NCBI GenBank assembly: GCA_913062815.1
Contig: CAJXWZ010000008.1
Span: 1 to 64,000 of the forward strand
DNA length: 64,000 nt
Origin: an uncultured Colwellia sp.
GTDB lineage: Bacteria > Pseudomonadota > Gammaproteobacteria > Enterobacterales > Alteromonadaceae
Reading direction: 5' to 3'
Within the stretch, counting starts at the first letter, position 1. Every line of letters starts with the position of its first letter. A program made the position numbers and the translations under genes. The notes under the pieces are model-generated. The model was given only the letters and a program-made list of their open reading frames with translations, was not told where the DNA came from and did not search any database. Shown here one piece after another: positions 9,432 through 20,972 of this stretch.

Positions 9432-9974
9432 AAGTGTTTCCTAGTGCGTTAATAATGTTCAAAATGAATTAAGTGGTGATATATTTCACCTGTTTATAGT
9501 TATTATTATTATGGTTTATAGTGTATTGCATTGATGATTAACATTTCAAGCCGATTTAACTATATAAAATCACTGTAAGCTATATTAAACATATACCTTA
9601 CTAGCAATAAAATCATATTATTTAGCTCAATAATCAGTATTTAGACAGAGTATTCTTACTAAAACATCGTAAAATAAAAGAATACATCACATAAGACAGC
9701 TATAAGTAACTTAGTTGTAAATCCTGCATATTCAAAGATGTTGTACAACAAGTTGGATTATTTTAACTCATGTTTCACAAATCAAATTTATTTAGCTGAT
9801 TGAATCGATCTTGTTTTTTTATCTTCAAAATAAAGTACATTCAGATAACATTTATTTACTTTGGATAGAAAGGTAGGAGGAATAATTTAATTGTACTTAT
9901 TACTTTTTTTGTGTGCTTTTCTAATGTGAATGACTCAAAGATAAAAATAGATCTATGTTTTGATATCATAGAAA
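9432..9974. other. 543-base intergenic region upstream of malic enzyme
   Basis: No gene is supported; the region is very AT-rich with stops in all frames. It must hold the malic enzyme promoter. The only striking site is the perfect 12-bp palindrome TGTTGTACAACA at 9739-9750, which fits the general GntR/FadR-type half-site pattern but is about 310 bases from the malic enzyme start. Confidence 0.5.
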
Positions 9975-10006
9975 CAAAAAAACCAACTCAGAGGTTGGTT
10001 TTTTAA
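9975..10006. terminator. Terminator after purA (bidirectional look)
   Basis: AACCAAC (9981-9987) pairs with GTTGGTT (9994-10000) around a short loop, with A-run on the left and T-run on the right, so it can work on either strand. It lies 22 bases past the purA stop. Confidence 0.85.
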
Positions 10007-10021
10007 ATTTATCAATACAAA

Positions 10022-11341
<1,320 letters not shown>

Positions 11342-11467
11342 TTAGGCGGGGATTCTAACAAAGATTAATTTATAGTCCAAGGAAAAATATCAGCTTTTTT
11401 TCTCGTTCTAAAAATAACCTTTTATCTTAAGCGTTTATCTTTATTCTTTTTTAGCATTTATTTTGAG

Positions 11468-11653
11468 CTATTGTGATAACCAAAGCACTATAGTACCAAT
11501 TGCTAAAATCAATATGCCGATGTTTCTTATTTCGGCCACCGGTTGCGCGGCTATTTTTAGCACATAGGCACGCCATTTATTCGGAAACAGTGCCGGAGCC
11601 ACTCCTTCAATAATTAACACTAACCCTAAAGCTGTCATCAATGTATCTATCAC
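11468..11653 (-). CDS. DUF2065 (YjeT-like) small inner-membrane protein
   Basis: About 61 residues from a GTG at 11653 that sits 8 bases after AGGAG; the longer reading to 11695 adds a polar stretch not seen in the family. Two membrane segments (TALGLVLIIEGVAPALF and IGILILAIGTIVLWL) and the EG.AP.LFP pattern match YjeT/DUF2065. The gene lies between hflC and purA as in E. coli. Function unknown. Confidence 0.82.
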   Translation of the reverse strand: MIDTLMTALGLVLIIEGVAPALFPNKWRAYVLKIAAQPVAEIRNIGILILAIGTIVLWLSQ

Positions 11654-11716
11654 TCTAAAACTCCTGTTAATTGCGCAAGTAAATCTTAATCTCACTTTTC
11701 AGTAACGCCTATTGAT

Positions 11717-11740
11717 AAAAAAGCCAGCAATAATGCTGGC
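11717..11740 (-). terminator. Terminator after hflC
   Basis: On the minus strand GCCAGCA pairs with TGCTGGC around a TTAT loop and runs into six T. It closes the hflK-hflC unit and separates it from the DUF2065 gene. Confidence 0.88.
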
Positions 11741-11800
11741 CTTTAAGTTATTTTCAGTTCCTAAATATAGGGACGTATCATCATTCAATATGAGTAATAA

Positions 11801-12688
11801 CTATTTCTTATTTTTGCTGCCATCTTTTAAATAGTTAAAAAAGTCGCTATCTGGTTTAACAACCATAATGTCGCTTTTACTATTAAAGCTTTTTTCATAA
11901 GCTTGTAAACTACGGTAGAAACTATAAAATTCAGCATCCTGTTGATATACATCAGCATAAACTTTAGCGGCTATAGCATCACCCTCACCACGTATCTCAT
12001 TAGCATTTTTCTCTGCCTCTGCCAACATTACGGTGACTTTAGCATCAATAGTAGAGCGGATTATCTCCGCTTGCTCTTGACCTTGTGATCTGTGCTCTTT
12101 CGCTACTGCGGTACGTTCTGCGCGCATACGTTCATAGATCGAGTTACTTACCTCTGTTGGTAAATTAATTGCCTTAATTCGCACATCAACCACTTCAATA
12201 CCAAGCTCTTCACGACTACTTGAGGCACTCTCTAATGCTTTTTGCATGACTGCGTCACGGTTACCTGAAACAATTTCCTTGATAGTGCGGTTACCAAACT
12301 CAGTTCTCAAACCGTTGTTCACTTTTTGTTTTAATAAAGCACGTGCATTATCAACTGAGCCTGAAGTACGGAGATAGTAAGTTGAGAAGTCAACAATACG
12401 CCATTTAACAAACGAATCGACCATCAAATCTTTCTTCTCTGAGGTAACAAAGCGATCTGGCGCTTCATCAAGTGTTTGAATACGAGCATCTAATTTACGC
12501 ACGGTTTCAATAAAAGGCACTTTAAAATGTAAGCCTGGCTCATACACCATCATTTGATCTGTGGCTGAATCACGTTTAATTTTTGAAAATTGAAAAACAA
12601 TACCACGTTGGCCTTCATATATTACAAATACTGAAGAAACAACGAGGGTGAATAAAAGTACTAAGATAGCAATGGAAAAATTTTTCAT
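11801..12688 (-). CDS. hflC: FtsH protease modulator HflC
   Basis: With HflK it forms the large periplasm-facing SPFH/stomatin-family cage around the FtsH protease in the inner membrane. Residues about 5-25 are the single N-terminal membrane anchor, followed by the SPFH domain (EGQRGIVFQF on) and a long charged helix (AERTAVAKEHRSQGQEQAE) typical of HflC. At 295 residues it is slightly shorter than the 334 of E. coli. It starts 3 bases after the hflK stop, so the two are co-translated. Confidence 0.95.
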   Translation of the reverse strand: MKNFSIAILVLLFTLVVSSVFVIYEGQRGIVFQFSKIKRDSATDQMMVYEPGLHFKVPFIETVRKLDARIQTLDEAPDRFVTSEKKDLMVDSFVKWRIVDFSTYYLRTSGSVDNARALLKQKVNNGLRTEFGNRTIKEIVSGNRDAVMQKALESASSSREELGIEVVDVRIKAINLPTEVSNSIYERMRAERTAVAKEHRSQGQEQAEIIRSTIDAKVTVMLAEAEKNANEIRGEGDAIAAKVYADVYQQDAEFYSFYRSLQAYEKSFNSKSDIMVVKPDSDFFNYLKDGSKNKK

Positions 12689-12691
12689 GAT

Positions 12692-13840
12692 TTAGTTTCT
12701 CCCACTATTAAATCTATCACTTCGTCCTGAAACAGACGGTGAAGAGTTAATATTTTGCTGTTGTTGAGGCTGAGTATATGATTGCGATGTAGCACGTGGT
12801 GTTGTTGATTGCTGCTGCATTATTTTATCTAGCGGCAGATACATCATGTTATTGCCACCATCAACGTCTACCATCACTTTACTGGTATTACTGTACACTT
12901 TTTCCATCGTATCAAGATATAAGCGTTGACGAGTAACTTCTGGCGCTGCTTGGTATTCAGGTAGTAGTTTAGCAAAGCGTGCTACTTCACCTTGCGCGCC
13001 TAATACGGTCTGCTCTTTATAAGCCATCGCTTCTTGTTCCATACGTTTAACTCGACCACGAGCTCTTGGTTCAATACCACGGGCATAGGCTTCGGCCTCA
13101 CGTAAGAAACGTATTTCATCTTCTTGTGCTGAAATTGCATCATCAAAGGCATCTTTAACTTCATTCGGTGGGCGAGCATCTTTAAAGTTAACATCAACAA
13201 TTATCAAGCCCAAATTATAAGGTTCGATGATTTTATCCAGCTCTTTCCAAACGGCTTGACGAACTTGTTCTCGGCCACTCGTTAAAATATCATCCATTTT
13301 AGCATGACCAACAACATGGCGAAGCGCACTATCAAGGGATTGGCTTAAACTATCCTCGGCATTTGTTACGCTAAATATAAAGTTTCTAGCTTCAACGACT
13401 CGATATTGAATTTGCATATCAACCCGCACAACATTTTCGTCTTGAGTTAACATAAACCCAGAAGCAGGTAAGTCGCGTGTACTTTGCATATCAACCGGAA
13501 TAATACGGTCGACAAAAGTCCACTTCCAACGCAAGCCTGGATCAACCGTGCCTGAGTATTGACCAAAACGTAATACAATACCTTGTTCAGCTTCCTTAAT
13601 GGTATAAAAACCACTAAAAGCATAAACAACAAGTGCAATAATTATTAACAAGCTGATACCAATACTAGAGAAGCTTTTACCGGATGGTGTAGAACCTCCA
13701 GATGACTTACCGCCAAAAATACCACTTACTTTTTTGCCTAAATCATTAAGTAATTCATCTAAGTCAGGTGGACCTTGGTTCTTACCACCTTTGTTTTTCC
13801 AGGGGTCTTTATCATTATTCCCCGGTTCATTCCAAGCCAT
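12692..13840 (-). CDS. hflK: FtsH protease modulator HflK
   Basis: Partner of HflC in the FtsH-associated membrane complex. The 382-residue protein has the Gly/Lys/Pro-rich N-terminus (MAWNEPGNNDKDPW), one membrane segment at about 61-80, the SPFH domain (FYTIKEAEQGIVLRFGQ on), a helical region with REAEAYARGIEPRARG, and a Gln/Ser-rich low-complexity tail as in other HflK proteins. It lies 142 bases downstream of hflX in the conserved hfq-hflX-hflK-hflC order. Confidence 0.96.
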   Translation of the reverse strand: MAWNEPGNNDKDPWKNKGGKNQGPPDLDELLNDLGKKVSGIFGGKSSGGSTPSGKSFSSIGISLLIIIALVVYAFSGFYTIKEAEQGIVLRFGQYSGTVDPGLRWKWTFVDRIIPVDMQSTRDLPASGFMLTQDENVVRVDMQIQYRVVEARNFIFSVTNAEDSLSQSLDSALRHVVGHAKMDDILTSGREQVRQAVWKELDKIIEPYNLGLIIVDVNFKDARPPNEVKDAFDDAISAQEDEIRFLREAEAYARGIEPRARGRVKRMEQEAMAYKEQTVLGAQGEVARFAKLLPEYQAAPEVTRQRLYLDTMEKVYSNTSKVMVDVDGGNNMMYLPLDKIMQQQSTTPRATSQSYTQPQQQQNINSSPSVSGRSDRFNSGRN

Positions 13841-13982
13841 GTTGTTCTCCGCTAGGTTAGTAATTGTTTAAATTCGAATTTCTGGTTTATCAATATATCA
13901 AGTTTATGACAAAACCTGCTACTTTATAAGACTCTATATGGGTATTAACACATTAATTTACAAATAAAGATACTGTACTGGG

Positions 13983-15281
13983 TTAAGAGTTAGCCATGTG
14001 CTGTATAAACAGCTCAATTTCATTACTCTCTTGCTTTAACAATCTGTTCCATTCCCTTTTAGGCATTTTTACTTGCAGGTGGCAGTAACCTGCTTCGTCG
14101 TATTGCTCACTTTTAATACACTTCAGTTGATACAGCACACCACGTAACTTACCTGCATTTGGCGGTATAGCGAGATGATGCTCAACAACTTGGTTACCTA
14201 AACGTTCTGTTAACGCACTAAAAAATAAATCCAAACCTATATTAGCCTGCGCTGACAACCATACCCGTATTGGCCTACCTTGATCGTCTCTATCAATTCT
14301 TGGCTCGACATCGTCTAAATTATCAATTTTATTACAAATAACAAGTTGAGGTACTTCATCTGCTTCAATTTCAGATAATACATACTCAACTTGTTCTATG
14401 TTCTCGCTGCGTCTGTCATCAGAAATATCCACAACGTGTAGTAATAATTCTGCCTCACGTGTTTCTGTTAACGTAGCCTTAAAAGCCGCCACCAAATCAT
14501 GTGGTAAATGGCGAATAAAGCCAACAGTGTCAGCGAGAATAACCCCACCTACACCTTCTAGCTCTATTCTTCTTAGCGTAGGGTCCAGTGTCGCAAATAA
14601 CTGATCGGCAGCATATACTTTCGACTGAGTTAACGCATTAAACAATGTAGACTTACCCGCATTGGTATAGCCTACCAAAGATATTGTCGGTAATTCTGCT
14701 TTGGTTCTAGATCGCCTACCTTGTTGTCTTTGTCTCTCTACTTTTTCTAAGCGTTTGCGAATATTAATCATGCGCTCACGCAACAATCGTCTGTCAGTTT
14801 CTAGCTGAGTTTCACCTGGCCCCCGCAAGCCTATACCACCTTTTTGCCTTTCTAGATGAGTCCAACCACGTATTAATCGGCTACTCATATGACGTAATTG
14901 TGCTAACTCTACCTGAAGCTTACCTTCATGGGTTCGCGCACGTTGGGCAAAAATATCAAGGATTAATGTTGTTCTATCTACCACTCGACATTGACATAGT
15001 GCTTCAATATTTTTTTCTTGGGAAGGAGAAAGGCTATGATTAAACAAAACGATGTTGGCTTCGAATAAACGCACCGCCTCTGCTATTTCTTCAGCCTTAC
15101 CTGAGCCAACGAAAAATTTTGGGTGCGGTGTAGCTCGCTTACCAGAAACAACGGTTAGTTCATTAACGCCAGCAGAAGACACCAACATTTTAAATTCGGT
15201 TAAATCTTCGCGGGTAGTTTCGTCGGGGAAATCTAAGTGAACAAGCACTGCTTGTTCACCTGCTTGATAGCGATCAAACAA
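13983..15281 (-). CDS. hflX: Ribosome-associated GTPase HflX
   Basis: HflX binds 50S or stalled 70S ribosomes and helps split and rescue them after stress. The 432-residue protein has the N-terminal HflX domain (PHPKFFVGSGKAEEI), the linker helix with RGWTHLERQKGGIGLRGPGETQ, then the GTPase motifs G1 GYTNAGKST (about 204), G3 DTVGF, G4 NKID and G5 SAQ. It is directly downstream of hfq in the conserved cluster. Confidence 0.97.
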   Translation of the reverse strand: MFDRYQAGEQAVLVHLDFPDETTREDLTEFKMLVSSAGVNELTVVSGKRATPHPKFFVGSGKAEEIAEAVRLFEANIVLFNHSLSPSQEKNIEALCQCRVVDRTTLILDIFAQRARTHEGKLQVELAQLRHMSSRLIRGWTHLERQKGGIGLRGPGETQLETDRRLLRERMINIRKRLEKVERQRQQGRRSRTKAELPTISLVGYTNAGKSTLFNALTQSKVYAADQLFATLDPTLRRIELEGVGGVILADTVGFIRHLPHDLVAAFKATLTETREAELLLHVVDISDDRRSENIEQVEYVLSEIEADEVPQLVICNKIDNLDDVEPRIDRDDQGRPIRVWLSAQANIGLDLFFSALTERLGNQVVEHHLAIPPNAGKLRGVLYQLKCIKSEQYDEAGYCHLQVKMPKREWNRLLKQESNEIELFIQHMANS

Positions 15282-15384
15282 CTGTGTTAAACCTTAAAAA
15301 AATGACTGTCGAAACGTTCATCGACCAACAGCTATAAAATTGATTATCACAAAGAAAGCGGGATACAACAATTATAGTTGACCT

Positions 15385-15630
15385 TTACTCGTCTGAGTCT
15401 GTTTGATTAGGTACAGGTGCTGTATTAACGGCACGTGCTGGAACTACTGTAGAAATGGCATGTTTATATACCATTTGACTAACAGTATTCTTTAATAAGA
15501 TCACAAATTGATCAAACGATTCAACTTGTCCTTGTAATTTAATACCGTTGACTAAATAAATTGCAACTGGAATGCGATCACGACGTAAAGCATTCAAAAA
15601 TGGGTCTTGTAAAGATTGACCTTTTGCCAT
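15385..15630 (-). CDS. hfq: RNA chaperone Hfq
   Basis: Hexameric Sm-like RNA chaperone that pairs small RNAs with mRNAs. Its 81 residues include the conserved N-terminus [21 protein letters not shown], Sm1 ([20 protein letters not shown]) and Sm2 with the YKHAIST signature. The disordered tail is short and acidic (PNQTDSDE), shorter than the 102-residue E. coli protein, as usual in marine gammaproteobacteria. It sits between miaA and hflX in the standard order. Confidence 0.98.
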   Translation of the reverse strand: MAKGQSLQDPFLNALRRDRIPVAIYLVNGIKLQGQVESFDQFVILLKNTVSQMVYKHAISTVVPARAVNTAPVPNQTDSDE

Positions 15631-15793
15631 TATATGGCTCCTTTTTTTTATTATTGAAAAAGTGATTAATCAAAAACTATTTCTGATTAATGATAAATTT
15701 GCTAATCCTCAGCATATAACCAATTAATTATACACCAATATTTTAATATTGCTTAATGATAGCCAATATTTATTCAATTTATAGCTGATATTA

Positions 15794-16735
15794 TTAACAT
15801 TTGCCAACTGCTGCTAAAACTTGGGCTAAATTGCTCTCATCATCGGTCGTTAACCAACACAGATCTGACCAACTTCGAAGCCAAGTTAGCTGTCTTTTTG
15901 CCAGCTGCCTTGTAGCACAAACGCCTCTGAACACCATGTCTTGGTGCTTGCCCTCGCCTGCTAAGTATTGCCACATTTGACGATAGCCTACACAACGTAT
16001 AGAGGGTAGGTTTTCATGTAGATCACCACGCTCTCTTAGTTTTATTACTTCTTGCTCAAAACCTTGCGCGATCATTTGCTGATATCGTTGCTCAATTCTC
16101 TCATGTAAAGTGCTGCGCTCTTTTGGTGTTATAGCAAATTGTAAAACATCGCCTTCGAGCTTATCACCTTTAATTTGAGTTAATTGTGTCAAAGTGTTTC
16201 CAGTTAAACGGAAAACTTCTAAAGCCCGAGTTAATCTCTGCGGGTCATTAGGATGTATACGCTTAGCTGCAACGGGATCAATATCAGCTAATTGTTTATG
16301 TATTGTTTCCCAGCTATGTTGACTGGCTTCCAGTTCAATTTGTTTACGAATATCACTATTTGCTGCTGGCAAAGGAGATATTCCTTCAATCAGGCTTTTA
16401 AAATACATCATAGTACCGCCTACCAATAAAGGAATACGGTTATTAGCTCTAATTTTAGCTATTTCGGCCAAGGCATCATGACAAAAGTCTGCCGCTGAAT
16501 AACGTTGGCTGGCATCACGAAGATCAATCAAACGATGTGGGTAATTTATTAACTCTTCAGCTGTTGGCTTGGCAGTACCAATGTTCATATCTCGATATAT
16601 TAACGCTGAATCCACACTGATAATGTCACACGGTAAAGCATCATGCAGTGCCATAGCTAAAGCGGTTTTACCCGACGCTGTTGGACCCATTAAACAAATA
16701 ACAGGTGGTTGCTTTACTGAACTATTCGATGACAC
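15794..16735 (-). CDS. miaA: tRNA dimethylallyltransferase MiaA
   Basis: It adds the dimethylallyl group to A37 of tRNAs reading UNN codons. The 313-residue protein shows the P-loop [11 protein letters not shown] (about 17), the substrate motifs [16 protein letters not shown] and [13 protein letters not shown], and the tRNA-binding [12 protein letters not shown] and [13 protein letters not shown] near the C-terminus. It lies 28 bases after mutL, so it is probably co-transcribed. Confidence 0.97.
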   Translation of the reverse strand: MSSNSSVKQPPVICLMGPTASGKTALAMALHDALPCDIISVDSALIYRDMNIGTAKPTAEELINYPHRLIDLRDASQRYSAADFCHDALAEIAKIRANNRIPLLVGGTMMYFKSLIEGISPLPAANSDIRKQIELEASQHSWETIHKQLADIDPVAAKRIHPNDPQRLTRALEVFRLTGNTLTQLTQIKGDKLEGDVLQFAITPKERSTLHERIEQRYQQMIAQGFEQEVIKLRERGDLHENLPSIRCVGYRQMWQYLAGEGKHQDMVFRGVCATRQLAKRQLTWLRSWSDLCWLTTDDESNLAQVLAAVGKC

Positions 16736-16763
16736 TTAATTGAACTCTTCTTGATAAATTAAC

Positions 16764-18656
16764 CTAATTGTTAATCATAGACTTTATCTGCTTAATTTGA
16801 GATGTGAGGTCTACTACGACTGAATTCAAGAGTATGGATTCTATTTTTTCTGAGGAAAGGCTGTTTTTTGCCCGTTGCCACAATGTTTGTGCCTGCTCTT
16901 CGCTATAGCTTTGTGTAACCAGAACTTTAGCGATGGCCAAAATAATTTGCTCACTACCACTGACATTATCAAAGCTTAATAACTCATTTATTATGTCAGT
17001 AAAGCTTGCACTCACATCTTGCTCACGTAGTAAGGCTGGAAATTGTCGTATTTGCACTTGGGCTTTATTATTTACATTTATTGTTAGCACAATACCTGCT
17101 AAAATCAATTGACTTTGATAAATTTGTGCTGCGTTTATTTGTTGCTCAGAAAGTCTTAGAACTACGGGTAGCAACAGAGGCTGACTAATTAAGCCTTCAC
17201 TTTCTTTAGCTTCACTTGGCTGCCAACTTTTTTCTACTTTGCACTGCTGTACATGTAAAGCCAAGATTGGTAACGATAATAATCGTAACTTTCCTTGATA
17301 GGTAAATATGCCAAATTCATGTTGTTCGACGGCAAGAAAGAAATCTGCTTCAACTCGAGGTCTATCCGGAAAAAGTGCTGGTTCAGTATTAACCGATTGG
17401 TTTAGATTCTCATCCACCTCTGGTGTCATTAGCTGCAGATAATTGTCCATTGCTGATTTTGTCACAACAGAATTTGCACCAAAACTAGCTGACGAAGGGT
17501 TTGCTCTATAGCTACTATGACTAGATTGCCTCTCGTTTACTTGTTGTATTGACTGAACATAATCAGGGCGAGTATATTGTACATTCTCAACTGATGAATC
17601 TATTGGTCTTGCTGCATTTAATGCTGTATTTTCTTGTGAGAAAACATCTAAATCTTGGTTGTTTTCTATTAATGCCTTGTGACACACAGAGTAAATAAAA
17701 TCATGAACATAACGGCTTTGATGGAAACGCACTTCATGTTTTGCGGGGTGCACATTAACATCAACTTCACCATGATCAAGAGCCAAAAATAACACAAAGG
17801 CCGGAAAAGTATCAGCAGGCAGTAGATCCGCATAAGCTTGACGTATGGCATGGTTAATTAATTTATCACGCATCATTCTGCCATTAACATAGCTATAGCA
17901 AAGGTCATTTTGATTGCGGGAAAAACTTGGCTTAGCTAACCAACCGGAGAACATCATATCGTCATGCTGACAATTAATTTCTATCGTATTATCAACAAAC
18001 TTTTGACCGCAAACCATAGCAACGCGCTTGGCATTTTGAGCATTAGTAGCTGCAGCGCGATATTGTCTAATCATTTTACCATTATGGGTTAATGAAAAAC
18101 TGACATCAAAACGGGCTAAAGCGATGCGACGAATAACTTCATCAATGTGATTAAATTCTGTTTTTTCAGTACGTAAGAATTTACGTCTTGCAGGCGTATT
18201 AAAAAACAAATCCAACACTTCAATTGTTGTGCCATCGGGGTGAGCCGCAGGTTTAATTGTCACCGCCATGTCTCTACCTTCAGCACTTGCTTGCCAAGCC
18301 GTTTCTTGTGCATTGGGTTTAGAGGTAAGTGTTAGCCTTGCCACTGAGCTGATACTTGCAAGCGCTTCACCGCGAAACCCTAGACTATTAATGGCTTCTA
18401 GGTCTCTTAAATCTTTTATTTTACTAGTGGCGTGACGGCTTAACGCTAAGGTCAATTCATCTTTAGCAATACCAATACCATTATCGCTAATGCGGATACG
18501 TTTGACGCCTCCCTTATCAATATCGATATGAATACTTGTAGCACCGGCATCTAAACTGTTTTCGACGAGTTCTTTAATTACAGAAGCAGGCCTTTCAACC
18601 ACCTCTCCTGCTGCTATTTGATTAGCTAAACGTGCGGGAAGAATTGCTATTGTCAT
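16764..18656 (-). CDS. mutL: DNA mismatch repair protein MutL
   Basis: GHKL ATPase that couples MutS mismatch recognition to MutH/UvrD or nicking. About 630 residues from the ATG at 18656, which gives the conserved start TIAILPARLANQIAAGEVVERP; an upstream in-frame ATG (18683) would add nine lysine-rich residues. ATP-site motifs ENSLDAGA, DNGIGI and GFRGEAL are present. The central linker (about 350-450) is Ser/Gln-rich, and the C-terminal dimerisation domain follows. It is flanked by the amidase gene and miaA. Confidence 0.96.
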   Translation of the reverse strand: MTIAILPARLANQIAAGEVVERPASVIKELVENSLDAGATSIHIDIDKGGVKRIRISDNGIGIAKDELTLALSRHATSKIKDLRDLEAINSLGFRGEALASISSVARLTLTSKPNAQETAWQASAEGRDMAVTIKPAAHPDGTTIEVLDLFFNTPARRKFLRTEKTEFNHIDEVIRRIALARFDVSFSLTHNGKMIRQYRAAATNAQNAKRVAMVCGQKFVDNTIEINCQHDDMMFSGWLAKPSFSRNQNDLCYSYVNGRMMRDKLINHAIRQAYADLLPADTFPAFVLFLALDHGEVDVNVHPAKHEVRFHQSRYVHDFIYSVCHKALIENNQDLDVFSQENTALNAARPIDSSVENVQYTRPDYVQSIQQVNERQSSHSSYRANPSSASFGANSVVTKSAMDNYLQLMTPEVDENLNQSVNTEPALFPDRPRVEADFFLAVEQHEFGIFTYQGKLRLLSLPILALHVQQCKVEKSWQPSEAKESEGLISQPLLLPVVLRLSEQQINAAQIYQSQLILAGIVLTINVNNKAQVQIRQFPALLREQDVSASFTDIINELLSFDNVSGSEQIILAIAKVLVTQSYSEEQAQTLWQRAKNSLSSEKIESILLNSVVVDLTSQIKQIKSMINN

Positions 18657-18700
18657 ATTTTTTTCTTTTTTAATTAGAGGCATGTTTACGTCAGTAAAAG

Positions 18701-20032
18701 TTAACCCGCCCGAGGAATTTTCAAAGTTTGACCTATACGCAGCACATTAGACTTTAAATTATTGGCTGATTTTATTTTAGTAACGGAAATCTTATAGCGT
18801 TGTGCCAGTACTGATAAAGACTCCCCACTACGTACTTTATGCTTTTGCATCGTTGTGGCAGCCAACAAGGTGCCTTTCGGGGTATTCTCAATAAAATAAT
18901 TATCGACGGCTTTAAAAATTGCGTTGGCAAGTTTTTGTTGGTGATTTTTGCTATTAAGATTCTTTTCCTCTGTTGGATTAGAGATAAAGCCAGTTTCTAT
19001 GAGTACCGATGGAATGTCTGATGATTTCAATACTGCTAAGCTTAAACCTTCTGGTTTTTTCTTATGTAACTTAGTTACCTGTTTAAGTTGTTTAATCGCA
19101 TGAACTGCAAATGCATAGCTACTAGACATAGTATGCTCTTTTTTCATATCTGCTAGGGTAAAAGCTAAATTTTTATCTTTGGTTTTTTTAATAGTTTCAC
19201 CTGCGCCACCTAAAAGCTCCGATTCCTTTTGACGATTTGCGATCCAACGAGTAAATTCAGAATTTGCTCGCCTAGATGATTGCACTAAAACTGAAGCACC
19301 GTGGGGTTTAGGAGAGGTAAAAGCATCGGCATGTATAGAAATCAATAAGTCAGCCTTGTGTTTTCGGGCTAGTTCCGGTTTACGACTATGCTTAACATAA
19401 TAATCGCCTTTTCGAATCATCACTGCTTTAAAGCCACTTCGTTGATTAAGAAGTTTTGCTAATTTCTTAGCAATAGCGAGCGTTACTCGTTTTTCATAAG
19501 TGCCTTTGGCACCAATAGAGCCCGGGTCATCTCCACCATGTCCTGCAACAATTGCGATAACGATATCTCGTTTACCATCAGGTGTTGCTGTTTCAATTAT
19601 TTTAGTCTTTGAGCTTTTGTCGTATAAATCCACCACTAAACGATCGCCATATTGCCCTGCAGGCTTAAGAGGAAACACCGTTAATTGAAATGACTTTTCC
19701 AGTTCTAATACTAAACGTGTGCTTGATTTTGATTTTGCGGTGCTGGTGCGGAAAAGTTTAATACGTGGGTCATTATCCGCTAACGCTTTTAATGGAGCGG
19801 TATTTTTGGTGTTGTTAAAATCTATCACCAAACGATTGGGACTATTTAAGGTAAAATATTTATAGTCTGGTTTGTTTTTTAGATCAAAAACAATACGAGT
19901 ATTTTCAGGCGCCGGCCAAACACGAATGCCATCAATACTATTAGCGCTAGCGACAACATTATTTATCACCATAAATGCCGACACGGTCAAGAGCCAAAGT
20001 ATTGAAGTAATAATATGTGAAAACAACCGCAT
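18701..20032 (-). CDS. N-acetylmuramoyl-L-alanine amidase (AmiB/AmiC type) with AMIN and LysM domains
   Basis: Periplasmic zinc amidase that cuts septal peptidoglycan for daughter-cell separation. The 443 residues comprise a signal peptide (about 1-30), an AMIN domain (GIRVWPAPENTRIVFDL on, about 34-130), the Amidase_3 domain (about 155-375) with the zinc ligand regions VAGHGGDDPGSIG and ISIHADAF and the catalytic IETGFISN, and a C-terminal LysM (VRSGESLSVLAQRYKIS). The LysM tail matches the AmiB proteins encoded next to mutL in many gammaproteobacteria. Confidence 0.94.
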   Translation of the reverse strand: MRLFSHIITSILWLLTVSAFMVINNVVASANSIDGIRVWPAPENTRIVFDLKNKPDYKYFTLNSPNRLVIDFNNTKNTAPLKALADNDPRIKLFRTSTAKSKSSTRLVLELEKSFQLTVFPLKPAGQYGDRLVVDLYDKSSKTKIIETATPDGKRDIVIAIVAGHGGDDPGSIGAKGTYEKRVTLAIAKKLAKLLNQRSGFKAVMIRKGDYYVKHSRKPELARKHKADLLISIHADAFTSPKPHGASVLVQSSRRANSEFTRWIANRQKESELLGGAGETIKKTKDKNLAFTLADMKKEHTMSSSYAFAVHAIKQLKQVTKLHKKKPEGLSLAVLKSSDIPSVLIETGFISNPTEEKNLNSKNHQQKLANAIFKAVDNYFIENTPKGTLLAATTMQKHKVRSGESLSVLAQRYKISVTKIKSANNLKSNVLRIGQTLKIPRAG

Positions 20033-20110
20033 AACTAACCTTATTGTATTTTTATCGCTGAGATTTTCGACGCTCTAATCGGTCTTCAATAAAGAAAGCT
20101 TACCACTTAA

Positions 20111-20608
20111 TCAGCAATTAGTTTGCTCAAGTTGCTGTAAAACCCCGTCGCCACGTACCGAATGTGCTTGTAAGTCAATAATTCTTTGCTCGTCTTGATA
20201 AGCCATATTAATGATTATGTCGGCATTAGCCAATAGCCCAGTGCCTTTTTCTGGCCATTCAATAAAACAGCAGCAATGATCTGCAAAATAATCGCGTATG
20301 CCCATATATTCTAATTCTTCAGGATCACTCAATCGATAAAGATCAAAATGATAAACCTGCCATGGGGGAAGCTCGTAGGGTTCAACCAAAGTATAGGTTG
20401 GGCTTTTAACATTACCAATATGCCCCATACCACGTACAAAACCTCGTGTAAGTGTAGTTTTTCCCGCCCCTAAATCACCATTTAAATAGACAATTAACGA
20501 TTGCTGAGCTTGTTGTTGATTGCTTTGTTGAAGTAATACTTTCGCTAAGGCGTCACCAAGCGCAATTGTCGCTGCTTCATCTGATAAAAGGTATTCTAAC
20601 TGTTTCAT
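20111..20608 (-). CDS. tsaE: tRNA threonylcarbamoyladenosine biosynthesis ATPase TsaE
   Basis: Essential ATPase partner of TsaB/TsaD in making t6A37 of ANN-decoding tRNAs. Its 165 residues are the family length, with the P-loop GDLGAGKTTLTRG (about 44), the SPTYTLVEPYE motif and HFDLYRLSDPEELEYMGIRDY. In many relatives nnrD and queG lie directly upstream on the same strand; here nnrD is absent and queG is divergent. Confidence 0.97.
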   Translation of the reverse strand: MKQLEYLLSDEAATIALGDALAKVLLQQSNQQQAQQSLIVYLNGDLGAGKTTLTRGFVRGMGHIGNVKSPTYTLVEPYELPPWQVYHFDLYRLSDPEELEYMGIRDYFADHCCCFIEWPEKGTGLLANADIIINMAYQDEQRIIDLQAHSVRGDGVLQQLEQTNC

Positions 20609-20972
20609 TTATTCTCAAAATTTTACGTAAATTGATAAAAGTTATTCTAGTCATTATTGCCATGGCATAAACAAGTCATTCATTGCATGCTATGCGAGCT
20701 ATTATTCCTAATAATATCACCTGCTGAGCAATGAATATAGACAGGTGAAGCGCTTGCCCAAAATAATTATCTGCTGAGCAAATTAGAGCCGCAATAATTC
20801 ATATTAGCTTATCCGCTTTATTGGTACGCTCAATTAAGTTATGCATAGCTAACGGTTTGCTGAATAAGTCTCATATGCTATCACTCTATGCAACTTGCCA
20901 ATTATGTTTTGAGGTCCATTGTTATGATAAACTCATCAATAACTTGTACCTTTTGCCTTGTTTAGTATATCC
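20609..20972. other. Divergent promoter region between tsaE and queG
   Basis: No gene is supported in these about 360 bases. The region carries a direct repeat CTGCTGAGCAA at 20721-20731 and 20771-20781 (50-base period). It should contain the promoters for the tsaE-amidase-mutL operon (leftward) and queG (rightward). Confidence 0.5.
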
